Source of the DNA: Rana temporaria
Lineage: Eukaryota; Chordata; Amphibia; Anura; Ranidae
Assembly: GCF_905171775.1 (NCBI RefSeq)
Contig: NC_053497.1
Span: 107,300,157 to 107,364,156, forward strand
Direction of reading: 5' to 3'
Length of the DNA: 64,000 nt
A program made the position numbers and the translations under genes. Under the pieces are notes generated by a model. It was not told the origin of the DNA. It worked only from the letters and a program-made list of their open reading frames with translations, and did not search any database. Below are positions 20,916 to 31,312 of the stretch, piece by piece (positions within the stretch are counted from its first letter, which is position 1; each line of letters opens with the position of its first letter).

Positions 20916-21220
20916 GTTGAAAGGTTCGTTTCCACAAAGATAACTTGGGCGTGGTGCAAGTTGTCAATAGGGTTACGGCGTCTTCTCCCCCAGTGATTCG
21001 GCTCCTGCGGCACCGGGTGCTACGCTGTCTACAATTGAATATATATGTGTACGCGGTGCATTTGCCTGGTGTGGACAATGTAGTGGCTGATGCCTTGTCT
21101 CGCTTTCAGTGGGACAGGTTCCGGGAGTTGGTGCCGGAGGCAGAGGAGCGTGGGATCCCTTGCCCGGACTGGCTGTGGAAGATTCCGTTGGAATCGTCTC
21201 CCACTGGATCAGAAGGTCGG
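20916..21220 (+). pseudogene. RNase H C-terminal region and linker
   Basis: After a stop near 20918, the frame from 20945 continues VVQVVNRVTASSPPVIRLLR and VYAVHLPGVDNVVADALSRF, the standard end of the RNase H domain in these elements, followed by a linker to the recombinase. The junction needs a frameshift. Confidence 0.85.
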
Positions 21221-21775
21221 TAAGTGAGGGGACGTGGGCGGCCTATGAGAAGGTCTGGTTGGAATGGCAGGCACTGGTTCGGGAGGTGGAGGTGGACCCT
21301 TCCGGTCCAGAGGTACGAGTTCTGGTTCTGTATTTTCTGTCAAGGAACATGGAGGCTGGGGTGTCACAATCAGTTTTGAACAAGAAATTGGCGAGTCTTG
21401 TTTAAATGGCAAGGGGGTCCGGACTTTATGAAGGATTTTTGGGTGCGACAAGCGCTCAAGGGTTATAGAAAGCAAGGGCGGCCTTCGGATGCTAGGCTTC
21501 CAGTGTCGTTTGACATTTTGAGAGGTATTATGGGTGAGTTGGGAAAATTGTGTTCATCTCGATACGAGGTAGTGTTGTTTCGCACAGCGTTTCGCTGGCG
21601 TTTTTTGGAGCGTTTCGAGTGGGTGAGTTGGTCAGCTCTTCTAAAAGGGTACAGGGTGGTATGATGGCTGCCGATGTGGGGTGGGCGCAGGAAGGGATGA
21701 CGCTGTTTTTACAGAGATCCAAAATGGATCAGAGGGGTAGGGGTAAGTCAGTGCAGGTGCTCCCTATTCCTGGTG
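21200..21775 (+). pseudogene. Tyrosine recombinase of DIRS-superfamily element, truncated
   Basis: The N-terminal SAM-like part (SVSEGTWAAYEKVWLEWQAL) lies at 21218-21400 and ends in a frameshift. The catalytic domain starts AFFGAFRVGELVSSSKR (about 21597-21647), which holds the first catalytic Arg, and runs to VQVLPIPG at about 21774. The HxxR box and the nucleophilic Tyr lie beyond the break and are absent. It would have integrated the circular DNA copy; this one cannot. Confidence 0.87.
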
Positions 21776-21919
21776 TATCTCACACGTACAGATATGTAGG
21801 AAACGCACAAAAAAAAAATGATTTGCCCTAAATGGGTGTTTTTTGAATAGCACAATAAAAGAACAGTATCTAAAGTGTTTATCTCACACGTACAGATATG
21901 GAGGAAACACTGCAAAATA

Positions 21920-23526
21920 CAAAATTATTCAACCCCCACTGAAATAGATTTTTTTGGCCAGTTTGACATTGATTTTGATCATTCAGTCATCCTGTTTCAA
22001 TTAAATCAAAGAGGCACGTGTAGGTCAGACAAATATAACATAACATTTATAATGAAATAACCACAAATGTCTTTTCTGTGCTCACATCATTATCAGTTTT
22101 ATTCAACCCCCAAGTGACATTCAATCTTAGTACTTAGTACAACATCCTTTTACAGTTATAACAGCTTTTAAACGTGAAGCATAGCTTGACACAAGTGTCT
22201 TGCAGCGATCTACGGGTATCTTCGCCCATTCATCATGGGCAAAAGCCTCCAGTTCAGTCACATTCTTAGGCTTGCGCACTGCAACTGCTTTCTTTAAGTC
22301 CCACCAGAGGTTCTCAATCGGATTTAAGTCTGGTGACTGCGATGGCCACTCCAAAATGTTCCAGCCTTTAATCTGCAACCATGCTCTAGTGGACTTGGAG
22401 GTATGCTTGGGATAATTTTCCTGTTGAAAGGTCGAACGTCTCCCAAGCCTCAGGTTTGTGACGGACTGCATCACATTGTCATCCAATATCTCCTGGTACT
22501 GAAGAGAATTCATGGTACTTTGCACATGCTGAAGCTTCCCTGTACCTGCAGAAGCAAAACAGCCCCAAAGCATGATTTACCCCCCGCCATGCTTCACAGT
22601 AGGCAAGGTGTTCTTTTCATCATAGGCCTTGTTCTTCCTCCTCCAAACATAGCGTTGATCCATGGGCCCAAACAGTTCTAATTTTGTTTCATCAGTCCAC
22701 AGAACACAATCCCAAAACTTCTGTGGTTTGTCCACATGATTTTTGGCATACTGCAGTCGACTCTTCTTATTCTTTAGAGACAGCAAGGGGGTGCGCCTGG
22801 GAGTTCTGGCATGGAGGCCTTCATTACGCAGTGTGCGCCGTATTGTCTGAGCAGAAACTTCAGTACCCACATCTGACAAATCTTTTCTCAATTCCTCAGC
22901 AGTCACACGAGGACTTTTCTCCACTCTACGCTTCAGGTATCGCACAGCAGTCAAAGTCAGCATCTTCTTTCTGCCGCGACCAGGTAGCGTTTCAACAGTG
23001 CCCTTTGCCTTGAATTAGCGAATGATGCTTCCTATGGTGTCTCTTGGTATGTTTAACATCTTTGCAGTCTTCTTATAGCCATTGCCCTTCCTGTGAAGAG
23101 TAATCACCTCTTCTCTTGTCTTCCTGGACCATTTTCTTGACTTCACCATGTTTGTAACCACACCAGTAAATGTCTAGAAGGAGCTGAGTATCACAGTCAT
23201 TTTAAAGCTGCCTAATTGGTGCTTATTAGGCTTTATTGCTGCTCCCTGACATCCACATGTGTTTTCAATACCTGATTGAAAACACTTCAATGAACCTCTG
23301 TTCTTCAGAGTGGTAGTCTTTAAGGGGTTGAATAATTGTGTAAATGAAGAATTCACAAAAGAAACATTTACTACTGTATTACAAAACCAATTGATGTAAT
23401 TTTAGTTGCATATGGTTCTTTAAGAAGTCCTTGTAGGATTTCATTCTGAATACAATTACAAATGTACACTAAATTCCCTAAAACCCTTTACAGCATCGGG
23501 GGGTTGAATAATTTTGAACAAAACTG
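21920..23526 (-). mobile_element. Tc1-like transposon inside the satellite
   Basis: Right end CAAAATTATTCAACCCCCC (read inward from 23526) matches the left block CAAAATTATTCAACCCCCA at 21920; the left terminus lacks about 10 bp (CAGTTTTGTT). TA abuts both ends. The satellite units on either side confirm the insertion site. The transposase gene is on the minus strand. Confidence 0.87.
22127..23150 (-). pseudogene. Tc1-family transposase with two stops
   Basis: From the ATG at 23148-23150 the protein starts MVKSRKWSRKTREEVI and gives a bipartite helix-turn-helix region, then LWTDETKLELFG (first catalytic Asp), WPSQSPDLNPIENLWWDLKK (catalytic Glu) and ends KGCCTKY, about 340 codons. It is broken by a TAA near 23017 and a stop near 22575 after KHGGG. 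The second catalytic Asp box reads QQENYPKHTSK, with both acidic positions changed. So the element is dead by at least three lesions. Confidence 0.93.
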
Positions 23527-23815
23527 TATATTTTTTTGCCCTAAATGGGTGTTTTTTGAATAGCACAATAGAAGAACAGTATCTAAAGTGTTTATCTCAC
23601 ACGTACAGATATGGAGCAAACACTGCAAAAGATATGTTTTTGCCCTAAATGGGTGTGTTTTGAATAGCACAATAGAAGAACAGTATCTAAAGTGTTTATC
23701 TCACACGTACAGATATGGAGCAAACACTGCAAAAAAAAAAAAAAAAAATTCTTGCCCTAAATGGATGTTTTTTGAATAGCACAATAAAAGAAAAGTATCT
23801 AATGGGTGTATCTCA

Positions 23816-24215
23816 CAGTAACATATGCAGTGCCGGTGTAATTTGATTTCTGAAGCCGGACTGACTCCTATCTATTTCTCTCCCTAAAACCAACACCAGG
23901 AACCTTTCCCTAAAGTATCTAAAGCAGAGTGACTTGCTGTGCTATGTAGATCGCTGAGTAATTTGATTTCTGAAGCAGGACTGACTGACTCCTATCTAAT
24001 TCTCTCCCTAAAAACAACAGCAGCAACCTTTCCCTAAAGTATCTAAAGCAGAGTGACTTGTTGTGCTATGTAGATCGCTGAGTAATTAGATTTCTGAAGC
24101 AGGACTGAGTCTGACTCCTATCTAATTCTCTCCCTCAGAGCAGCAGCAGTGCCAGCCTTTCCCTACCCTATCTAAAGCAGAGTGATGTGCTGTGCTATGT
24201 GCCTCTAGCTTATAT
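23816..24215. repeat. Tandem repeat, ~120-130-bp unit, three copies
   Basis: Each unit has TAATT(T/A)GATTTCTGAAGC(C/A)GGACTGA, TCCTATCTA(T/A)TTCTCTCCCT, CCTTTCCCTA and CTAAAGCAGAGTGA followed by TGCTGTGCTATGTAG. Copies start near 23838, 23959 and 24079. It adjoins the 100-bp satellite and shares its GTATCTAAAG phrase. Confidence 0.88.
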
Positions 24216-24430
24216 AGAGGCTGGCTCACATGCTGCACTGGCCAATCACAGCCATGCCATTAGTAGGCATGGCTGTGATGGCTTCTAGGTCACACGAGTT
24301 AAACAAATGTTGATTGGCTGCCCTGCAGCGCGCCATTACATTGCCGAACACCGAACTCGAACCCAAACTTACAGTAAATTGTTCGGGTCCGGGCACTAAA
24401 AATCCAAATTACAGTTCAACCCTAGTCTCA
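24216..24430. mobile_element. Truncated hAT-like MITE end
   Basis: CCGAACACCGAACTCGAACCC and CAGTTCAACCCTAG at the right edge resemble the ends of frog hAT MITEs. No mirrored left end or 8-bp duplication was found. A hairpin CACAGCCATGCC...GGCATGGCTGTG lies at 24248-24279. Confidence 0.45.
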
Positions 24431-24595
24431 CATAAGAGGATGGATAAAAGAGATACCGATGTGATGTCAAAATTAAGGGGGTTAACTCGGGATTCTTAAA
24501 TTAATGTACCGTCCCACATAAGAGGATGAGTAAAAGAGATATTGATGTGGTGTCAAAATTTAGGGGGTTAACTCGGGAAATTATAGTATAATGGA
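24431..24595 (+). repeat. Direct duplication of ~85 bp
   Basis: CACATAAGAGGATG(G/A) through GGGGGTTAACTCGGG occurs at 24433-24494 and again at 24516-24578, with several substitutions. No function evident. Confidence 0.9.
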
Positions 24596-25103
24596 ATGTT
24601 TTATATACCCTCGGAAGGACCCCATATACATGTCTTAACTATGCTCAATAGATCATCCTCATACATGTGTGCAAGCCCAAAAGCATTGAACACACACATA
24701 TGTAGCTCCCCACATCATAACCATGGGGGAGGGGAAATGAACATCCATATCTAGGTGTATGGTACACTATGATCCCACCATATACGGGACCTCTATAGGT
24801 TTATAAACCTCATGAAGAGATAATTAAATTAGATACAATGTTAAAGGAAACACATTCCAACCTACAATATTATACAATAATATATGTCAAAGTATATATC
24901 ACAAAATACATCATACATAAAAAGAAAAAGTGTTAAGTCCATCATGACATGTATGCTTCGTTGGTAGTATTGTAGAGACTTCATAAGATAAAAAATGTGT
25001 CCCATATGAGAACAACCAGACGGGAATGTTCTTTCCCCATTCGAGTATATCTAGAAAATATTTCCAAAGGGATAAAGAAAGGAAAAGAAAACATAAAAAA
25101 TTG
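24596..25103. other. No gene recognised
   Basis: AT-rich sequence with no identifiable coding or repeat structure before the DIRS1-like element. Confidence 0.4.
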
Positions 25104-25282
25104 ATTTTTATATACAGCTTACTTGTAAAATCCTTTTCTTGAAGTACATCACGGGACACAGAGCGGCATAGTCATTACTATACGGGTTATAGAGTCTACC
25201 TTCAGGTGATGGACACTGGCTATCTCAGACAGGAAGTCCCCTCCCTATATAACCCCCTCCCATAGTGGGAGTACCTCTGTTT
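25104..25282 (-). repeat. DIRS1-like inverted terminal repeat, left
   Basis: Mirrors 30431-30577 from the CATCACGGGACACAGAGCGG block inward to CTCCCATAGTGGGAGTACC. About 40 bp of tip (GATTTTTATATACAGCTTAC...) lies outside the shared block and recurs in the internal complementary region. Confidence 0.9.
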
Positions 25283-25340
25283 TGTAGCAAGAAGTATGCC
25301 TCCCAAAATCTTCCCCATAAGAGGGGTGAGAGCTCTGAAT

Positions 25341-25445
25341 CCCTTGATGTACTTCAAGAAAGGGATTTTACAGGTAAGCTGTATATAAAAATCCCTTTTT
25401 CTTTATCGTACATCACGGGACACAGAGCGGCATAGTCCTTACTAT
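25341..25445. repeat. DIRS1-like internal complementary region
   Basis: First half is complementary to the left tip (TGATGTACTTCAAGAAAGGG...), second half reads like the complement of the right tip (TTTCTTTATCGTACATCACG). In DIRS1 this region is used to circularise the cDNA. Finding it identifies the family independently of the proteins. Confidence 0.9.
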
Positions 25446-25561
25446 ACAGGATGTCCGAAAGCAATGCTTTAATGAGGGGAGGGAGACATCTCAATCAAGA
25501 GGACTTAATTCAGAAAGTAAATTAAAAAATTAAACCCAAATTAAATCACGATTAATTTAAA

Positions 25562-26491
25562 TCAAGGGTGCCCCGGATCCCAAGGACCTTTTATCGCAGC
25601 CTGCAGCACCGCCTGCCCCAAGGCTGCATCGGCACTCCTTCTAACGTCCAACTGATAAAATGTTGTGAACGTGTGGACTGACAACCAGGTCGCCACCCTG
25701 CAAACCTGAGCCATAGAGATCTGGTGGTGTGCTGCCCAGGAGGTGCCCATGGCCCTGGTAGAATGGGCCTTTACCGACAAAGGAGGGGGTAATCCCTTTA
25801 GGCCGTAGGCCTGGATAATTAACTGTTTAATCCATCTAGCGATGGTAGACCTTGCTGCTGCCTGACCCTTCTTGGGCCCATCCGGCAGGATGAACAACAT
25901 ATCCATCTTCCGAATCCTTTCTGTAGCCTTAAGGTAGGCCCTCATGGCCCTGACAATATCCAAGGTATGCAGCAACCCTTCCTTTCTCAAAGTGGGCTTT
26001 GGAAAGAAGGATGGTAGGATCAAATCCTGGTTTAGATGAAAACTGGATATAACCTTTGGCAGGAAGGATGGGTGAGGACGGAGAACCACCCTGTCTTTAT
26101 GCAGAATAAGGTATGGTTCTTTACAAGACAAGGCCGCCAGCTCTGACACTCTTCTAGCAGAAGCCATGGCGACCAAAAATACGAACTTTTTAGTCAGTAA
26201 TACCAACGGAACCTCAGCCAGAGGCTCAAAGGGCTGTTTCTGCAGAGTTGACAAGGCAAGATTTAAGTTCCATGGACACAGGGGTGACTTGATAGGGGGA
26301 TTAATGCGTAAGACCACCTGCAAGAAGGTTTTAACCAGAAAGTGAGTGGCCAAAGGCCTCTGAAACCACACTGACATGGCTGAAATCTGTCCCTTGATAG
26401 TGCTTACTGCCAAGTTTTTGTCCACTCCCAGCTGTAGAAAACGTAACACTGTCAATGGTATACTTGCAGGGGTGCCACTTTTGGGACTCAC
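25562..26491 (-). CDS. Tyrosine recombinase of DIRS1-like element
   Basis: About 310 codons without a stop; it overlaps in another frame with the end of the RNase H/methyltransferase frame at 26331-26491. The N-terminal SAM-like domain includes DKNLAVSTIKGQISAMSVWF. The catalytic domain has SARRVSELAALS (first Arg, about residue 115), KAHSTRAMGTSWA (HxxR, about residue 243), and VHTFTTFYQLDV (Tyr nucleophile, about residue 280). All expected catalytic residues are visible. It would integrate the circular cDNA without a target duplication. The first residues are uncertain, since the true start may lie upstream in the overlap. Confidence 0.92.
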   Translation of the reverse strand: MSPKSGTPASIPLTVLRFLQLGVDKNLAVSTIKGQISAMSVWFQRPLATHFLVKTFLQVVLRINPPIKSPLCPWNLNLALSTLQKQPFEPLAEVPLVLLTKKFVFLVAMASARRVSELAALSCKEPYLILHKDRVVLRPHPSFLPKVISSFHLNQDLILPSFFPKPTLRKEGLLHTLDIVRAMRAYLKATERIRKMDMLFILPDGPKKGQAAARSTIARWIKQLIIQAYGLKGLPPPLSVKAHSTRAMGTSWAAHHQISMAQVCRVATWLSVHTFTTFYQLDVRRSADAALGQAVLQAAIKGPWDPGHP

Positions 26492-27319
26492 ACCAGACTA
26501 CATAGGCCCTCCAAACCCTGTAATAAATTACTCTGGAGACTGGCTTTCTCGCCTTAATCAGATTTAGATGCCGTAATGCAGGGTGGAGGATCGGGCCTTG
26601 TGAGAGTAGGTCTGGACGAAGCGGGAGGGTCCAGGGCTCCCCCACTGCCCTTCTCACGATCAGTGAGTACCACGACCTCCGGGGCCAAGCCGGGGCTACC
26701 ATAATAACTGGTCTGTGCTCTACCCTGATCCTGCGCAGCAGGCGGGGCAGCAACTGTAACGGGGGAAAGGCATATAGTAGACTGAACTGATGCCAAGGGC
26801 AAACCAATGCATCGGTTCCACAGGCCAACGGATCCCTTGTCCGGGACATGAACATGTCCAGTTTCTTGTTGAACCTCGACGCCATGATGTCTACGTCTGG
26901 AAACCCCCACCTCTGGCAAATCCCCTGAAAGACCTGGGGGTGGAGAGACCATTCCCCTGGAGATAACTGCTGGCGACTTAGGAAGTCCGCCTGTAAGTTG
27001 TCCACTCCGGGAATAAATATGCCGAGATGCAGGGCACATGAGCCTCTGCCCACAGGAAAATTAAGTTCACCTCTCTTTGAGCGGCTCGACTCTTCGTGCC
27101 CCCTTGGTGGTTTATATATGCCACCGCTGTGGCATTGACGGACTGCACTCTCACCGGAGACCCTTGTAACCTGGGTGTCCATGCCTCCAAGGCTAACCGT
27201 TCAGCTCTGATCTCCAAGACGTTGATGGGCAGAAGCCTCTCCGACTCTGCCCATGTTCCCTGTTGAGTGTGCCCTTCTAAGACCGCTCCCCAGCCCTTTA
27301 GGCTGGCATCCGTGGTCAC
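26331..27319 (-). pseudogene. RNase H and methyltransferase-like region of DIRS1-like element
   Basis: RNase H starts TTDASLKGWGAVLEG (27317 downward; first Asp) and LEIRAERLALEAW (Glu). The third acidic site reads VQSVNATAVAYIN, where these enzymes normally have Asp in place of the Val after Ser. A one-base frameshift occurs near 27040-27180. Then FIPGVDNLQADFLSRQQLS closes the domain. The following VDIMASRFNKKLDMF and MVAPAWPRRSWYSLI are typical of the Dam-like methyltransferase region found in DIRS1 elements. Function is doubtful because of the changed residue and shift. Confidence 0.85.
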
Positions 27320-27912
27320 TACCCTCCAGGCAACGGGGCTGAAAGACTTTCCCTTGGGTCCTTAGATTGGCTAAGATGGGAGCCAGGACCTTCGTGAACA
27401 CTCGGGGAGCTGTCGCTAGCCCGAAGGGGAGAGCTACAAACTGTTAGTGGCGCTGTGCGACTGCGAAGCGCAGGAACCTTTGATGTGGCTGGAAAATCGG
27501 TACATGTAGGTATGCATCCTTTATGTCTATTGAGGCCAAAAATCGTCCTGCTGCAAGGCAGCGGCTGCTGACCGTATGGATTCCATCCGATAAAGTGAAC
27601 CTTTAGGTAAGAATTGAAACCCTTTAGGTCCAGAATTGGTCTGACGTCGCCGTTGGGCTTCGGTATGATGAATAGATTGGAGTAAAAGCCTAGCCCGCGC
27701 TCTTGGGCTGGTACCTCTATAATTACCCCCTGGCAAAGAAGATGATCTAATGCCGCCAGCAGCGAGGCCTTTTTTCCGGATCGTTTGGCACTCTTGACTC
27801 CTGAAAATGAGGAAGGGGAAACTCCAAAAATTCTAGCTTGTAGCCCGCGGCCACAGAGGAAAGGACCCACTTGTCGGGGACATTGGCTTCCCGAACTTCT
27901 GCAAAGAATCAA
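27319..27912 (-). pseudogene. Reverse transcriptase of DIRS1-like element, core deleted
   Basis: The frame carries GVIIEVPAQERGLGFYSNLF and IIPKPNGDVRPILDLKGFNS (fingers), then becomes scrambled after about 27600. Around 27360-27480 the frame TKVLAPILANLRTQGK appears and then jumps directly to the RNase H lead-in. I could not find the YLDD box; the palm region seems to have been deleted. The enzyme is inactive. Confidence 0.87.
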
Positions 27913-28122
27913 AGCCTTCCCCCCACCCGACTGAGTGGGGGCACCCCTTCATAAGGCTGATTTGGGGGCTGGTTTTGCTGGCTTGCGAGACCATGGCCTC
28001 TTGCCACGTGAGGCCTGTCCCTGTGACTTATTACCAAAGTTTGATCGTGCAGGAGGCCGTCGATACTGCCTGGAGGCCGAGGGCCCTGGGGCTGGAGACA
28101 GCTGCCGCTTAAACGTGGGACC

Positions 28123-29316
28123 TCATGATCTCTTTTTGACCGGCAAGAGAGTACTCTTGCCACTTGATATCGTCTGTATGTACTTATCCAGATCTTCTCC
28201 AAAAAGTCTTCCTCCGTGAAAAGGCAAGCCCGCTAAGAGTTTTTCACATGGAGTCTCGGCCGACCAGTTCTTTAGCCACAAGAGCCTTCGCATATGCACT
28301 AAGAACAGTGAAAAACTGGAAGCCTGCTGGATGGAATCTTTTATAGCATCCACCGCAAAACACAGGGCTCTGGGTAGGTCGGCTAATTCTCGTGCCTGCT
28401 GAGCTGGAATGTCCTTTACCATTTGTTTTGTCTGGTCTTTTAATGCCTGACAAACGCCAATAGCAGCTACTGCCGGCTGCACGACTGCTCCTGCCGCAGT
28501 AAAAGAAGCTTTCAAAAGAGTCTCTAATCGTTTATCGACCGGGTCTTTGAACATTTGTATGTTCTCTACCGGGCAAGTCAAGGACTTATTTACGCAGGAG
28601 ATGGCTGCGTCCACAGCCGGGAGCGCCTATTTCTTTGAAAATTTCTCTTCCATAGGGTAGAGGACAGAAAACCTCTTAGCAGGCAGAAATATTCTGTCAG
28701 GCCGTACCCAATCCTGAAAAATCAAATCCTCCAACAGAGGATGGACCGGAAAAAGTGCGTTACTTAGTGGCGCCTTCAAGGAGCCCAAAGAAGATACCGT
28801 GGGGACCTGAGGCCCTGGTAAAGGCAACTTAAATGCCGAGCGGACCATGTCCGTCAAGGACTGGATCCACAGACTCTCCGCTTGGGAGGCTGAGAACGGT
28901 TCTTCTATAGTAGATTCCTCAATCTCTGAACCTTCTAGGTTCTGGTCCAATTGATCCTCCTGAGATTCTAATTCCTCAGGGGAGAGAATCTCAGCATCAG
29001 AGGATACACACTTAGGCGATGGGGATCTAGTCCGCTTCCTCCCTGGAATAGAATTAGCAATCAAGGCGGTCAATCTCTGTTCTAGCCCACCCAGGGTGAC
29101 AGCTAGCATTTCCTCTGCGACAAACACAGGGTTGGGTTGATTAGGGCCAGCCAAAGCACCAAACATCCCCAATGGCTCATCCAAGGCGACTTCCTCTGGT
29201 TTTTCAGGTGAGGATAGAACTGGCATAGCCTGACTAAGATCCTCAGAATCAGAGGGGGAACCCTTCTGTTTTTTAGCATTTTTTGCACCTCTAGTCCCTG
29301 AGCCTTTGGGAGCCAT
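28123..29316 (-). pseudogene. gag of DIRS1-like element with one stop
   Basis: Starts MAPKGSGTRGAKNAKKQKG at 29316 and stays open to a TAG at about 28627, then continues in the same frame to 28123 (LFGEDLDKYI...GKSTLLPVKKRS). An acidic, Ser-rich N-terminus with a basic patch (PGRKRTRSPSPK) is followed by PVHPLLEDLIFQDWVRPDR, typical of DIRS1 gag. Apart from the single stop (28627-28629) I see no lesion. Gag is expected to package the element RNA. Confidence 0.82.
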
Positions 29317-30430
29317 GATACAATACAGAGGTACAGACAACAACTGACTGTTGTAGCAAGGAGATAAACAATGTGTCTAGGGTAAACAATAGGAAACACC
29401 TAATGCCCTAAGCCTCTGGGAAGACAGTATGCTTTTTTTTTTTTTTTTAAAACAATACTGCCCCCAAGGACTGTGCCAGTGGCCAGACTGCTGCAAGAGA
29501 CTTTTAGGCTTAACAATACAAGGTCATTGGGGAGCTAGCTCCAGACCCGCAGGTCTCTCTTACGCCACCGGGTGCCGCTGCGCTTCCTCGGCACGCCACC
29601 GCTCTGTGTCCTTCCCTCAGCATTTCAGCCCTGTAACTGAACTGAAGATAATAGCGAGGAGGGAACGCCCCTTCCTCCGACGCCGCCTGACGCTCCCCGC
29701 CTCCCCCGCACAGCTCGCATAACCACGCGCATGTGCGTACCCGACGGGGGGGAAGCCGTGCAAGCGCCGGGGAGGCTTCCATGAGGGACACTGAGGCGCT
29801 GGAGCGGCCGCGGCCAGGTAAGACAACTTAGGCCCAAAGGGTCCTCTTGTCATGGGATAGGCAGTTTTAAACTGAGCCCCTATCCCAACCCTGCGGAGCA
29901 GCAGCAGAAGATACCAGCATAGTCAGGGAGACCTGTGATTGGGGGGAAGGTTTGACCATCCTGTCTTAAGCAGACATAGTGGAGAAATTTTGCCAATGCA
30001 GAGCATACCCAGGCTAACCCCCCAAGATCTCCCCTGGAGCACCTGCTGTTGAACCAAGTCCCGCAGGCCCCCCTCTTACCTGCTCCATGCCGCAGGACAT
30101 TTGCATAGCAAGTGGTCCAATCTTCCCCCATCTCCGTGGGTAGCGTACTAGACCTTCAGGTACTGGGGTCCAGGAAGGAACCCTCTGCCCTGGACCTATA
30201 CAGCACCCTAGAAGCAGGAACTTTTGGACCTAAGAAGGCTCAAAGACCTGGGCCCAGGGTCCAGCCCTCCGGAGAGAAGCATTATAGGCAACACCCCACG
30301 ACTTGGGGCCCGGGTACTGTCCACTTTGGCTCTGAGGCACCTTGGACAGATCCGGTTAGCCAGCCTTGGTCCCAAGGACGTGGAGGCAAAGCTATTTCGT
30401 GACCAACACCTAAGACACTGGCGAAAAAAC
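29317..30430 (-). other. 5' untranslated region of DIRS1-like element
   Basis: No coding sequence assigned. GC-rich between 29540 and 29830, with a poly-T at 29432-29447. It probably holds the promoter and leader, read leftward from the right terminal repeat. Confidence 0.5.
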
Positions 30431-30577
30431 TGAGGTACTCCCACTATGGGAGGGGGTTATATAGGGAGGGGACTTCCTGTCTGAGATTGCCAGTGTCCAT
30501 CACCTGAAGGTAGACTCTATAACCCGTATAGTAATGATTATGCCGCTCTGTGTCCCGTGATGTATGATAAAGAAATA
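30431..30577 (+). repeat. DIRS1-like inverted terminal repeat, right
   Basis: Inverted partner of the left terminal repeat. It ends GTGATGTATGATAAAGAAA at about 30577, the sequence mirrored in the internal complementary region. Confidence 0.9.
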
Positions 30578-31312
30578 CATATCTAATGGATGGATTCTGT
30601 TCAGCAGGACCTCTGTATAGATACTTGTCCTAGTCATCAATAACATTGACTAAATAATAGTCTTGCTGTATGCAGAAAATGTGCTATTGAACATATCTAA
30701 ACAGCTTTCAGCAGCGGGGAACAGAAGCATCTGATGAATAGATTATATAGATTATAGGTGGAGAGACGCACACATATTGGTGAAAACCAAAGTTGGGGTC
30801 TATCTCCTACGATCCAATAATTATGTGAATCCTCACGTATATAGATAGCCCGATAGAAATGGTATGAAATAGAAAAAGAGTCTGAATGAAAGAGAGACAT
30901 CAGACATGGAATATGGAACGGGAGAGCAGGGTAAAGATATCTATGTGTTTCATCCTTATTAAAGGAGAGAAACAGCAAAATAAATAAATGAATAAATACG
31001 TAAATGTTAAGCGCGAGATTAATGGATATCCCTCTCACTCGTAATAGTGAGAGACGTCCCACTCGAAATTTAACCCTATAGGTATTATCGTATTTAAATG
31101 GAAAATCCAGTAGACTTCACGTCTACATAATAGCCTGAACTTATCTCCTCCTCTAGCTGAAATAGTGATCTTCTCTACACCTTGTATGGACAGGCTGGAT
31201 ATATCCTTACAATGTATTGCGTTCCAATGTTTAGCTACATTTGTGTTGTGATTCTTCTCTATATCATATAAGTGATCACTTAGCCTGTCTTTCAGTCTCC
31301 TAATAGTTTGGG
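30578..31312 (-). pseudogene. Penelope-like GIY-YIG C-terminal fragment
   Basis: From 31312 leftward the frame reads RRLKDRLSDHLYDIEKNH, then VAKHWNAIHCKDIS and CRREVYWIFHLNTI, closely matching the layout of the end of the Penelope nuclease at 3858-4100 (TRFGEDRRAVHAG, RHFAMHHHQDIS, CRQETFWIFSLNTM). The catalytic GIY and YIG strands are missing. 30578-31030 is likely its 3' untranslated part. It is joined without a gap to an L1 fragment. Confidence 0.85.

Larger units (their letters stand above)
17936..21775 (+). mobile_element. DIRS-superfamily retroelement (Ngaro-like type), 3'-truncated
   Basis: Order: gag with a CCHC/CCCH-type zinc finger, RT, RNase H, tyrosine recombinase, all on the plus strand. 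The gag and RT style (LIHHLSFPKG, GELNFACRILPMG) and the recombinase motif FGAFRVGEL differ from the DIRS1-like element at 25104. The sequence stops abruptly at about 21775, where satellite sequence begins, so the recombinase C-terminus and the 3' repeats are missing. I see no repeat of the left end. At least one MITE sits in gag. Confidence 0.88.
21776..23815. repeat. Satellite-like tandem repeat, ~100-bp unit, split by a Tc1 element
   Basis: Units read TTGCCCTAAATGGGTGTTTTTTGAATAGCAC through GAACAGTATCTAAAGTG to TCTCACACGTACAGATATGGAGCAAACACTGCAAAA. Copies start near 21825, 23535, 23638 and 23752, with a partial copy before 21825. The Tc1 element at 21920-23526 lies between the first and second full units. 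Confidence 0.93.
25104..30577 (-). mobile_element. DIRS1-like retroelement with inverted ends
   Basis: Inverted terminal repeats lie at about 25104-25282 and 30431-30577 (shared TACTCCCACTATGGGAGGGG and CATCACGGGACACAGAGCGG). An internal complementary region at about 25341-25445 joins the complement of the left tip (CAGGTAAGCTGTATATAAAAATC) to that of the right tip, next to the recombinase end, as in the DIRS1 design. Genes run right to left: gag, RT, RNase H with methyltransferase-like region, recombinase. There is no target duplication, as expected for recombinase integration. It is close to full length, but gag has a stop and the RT has lost its catalytic centre. Confidence 0.93.
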
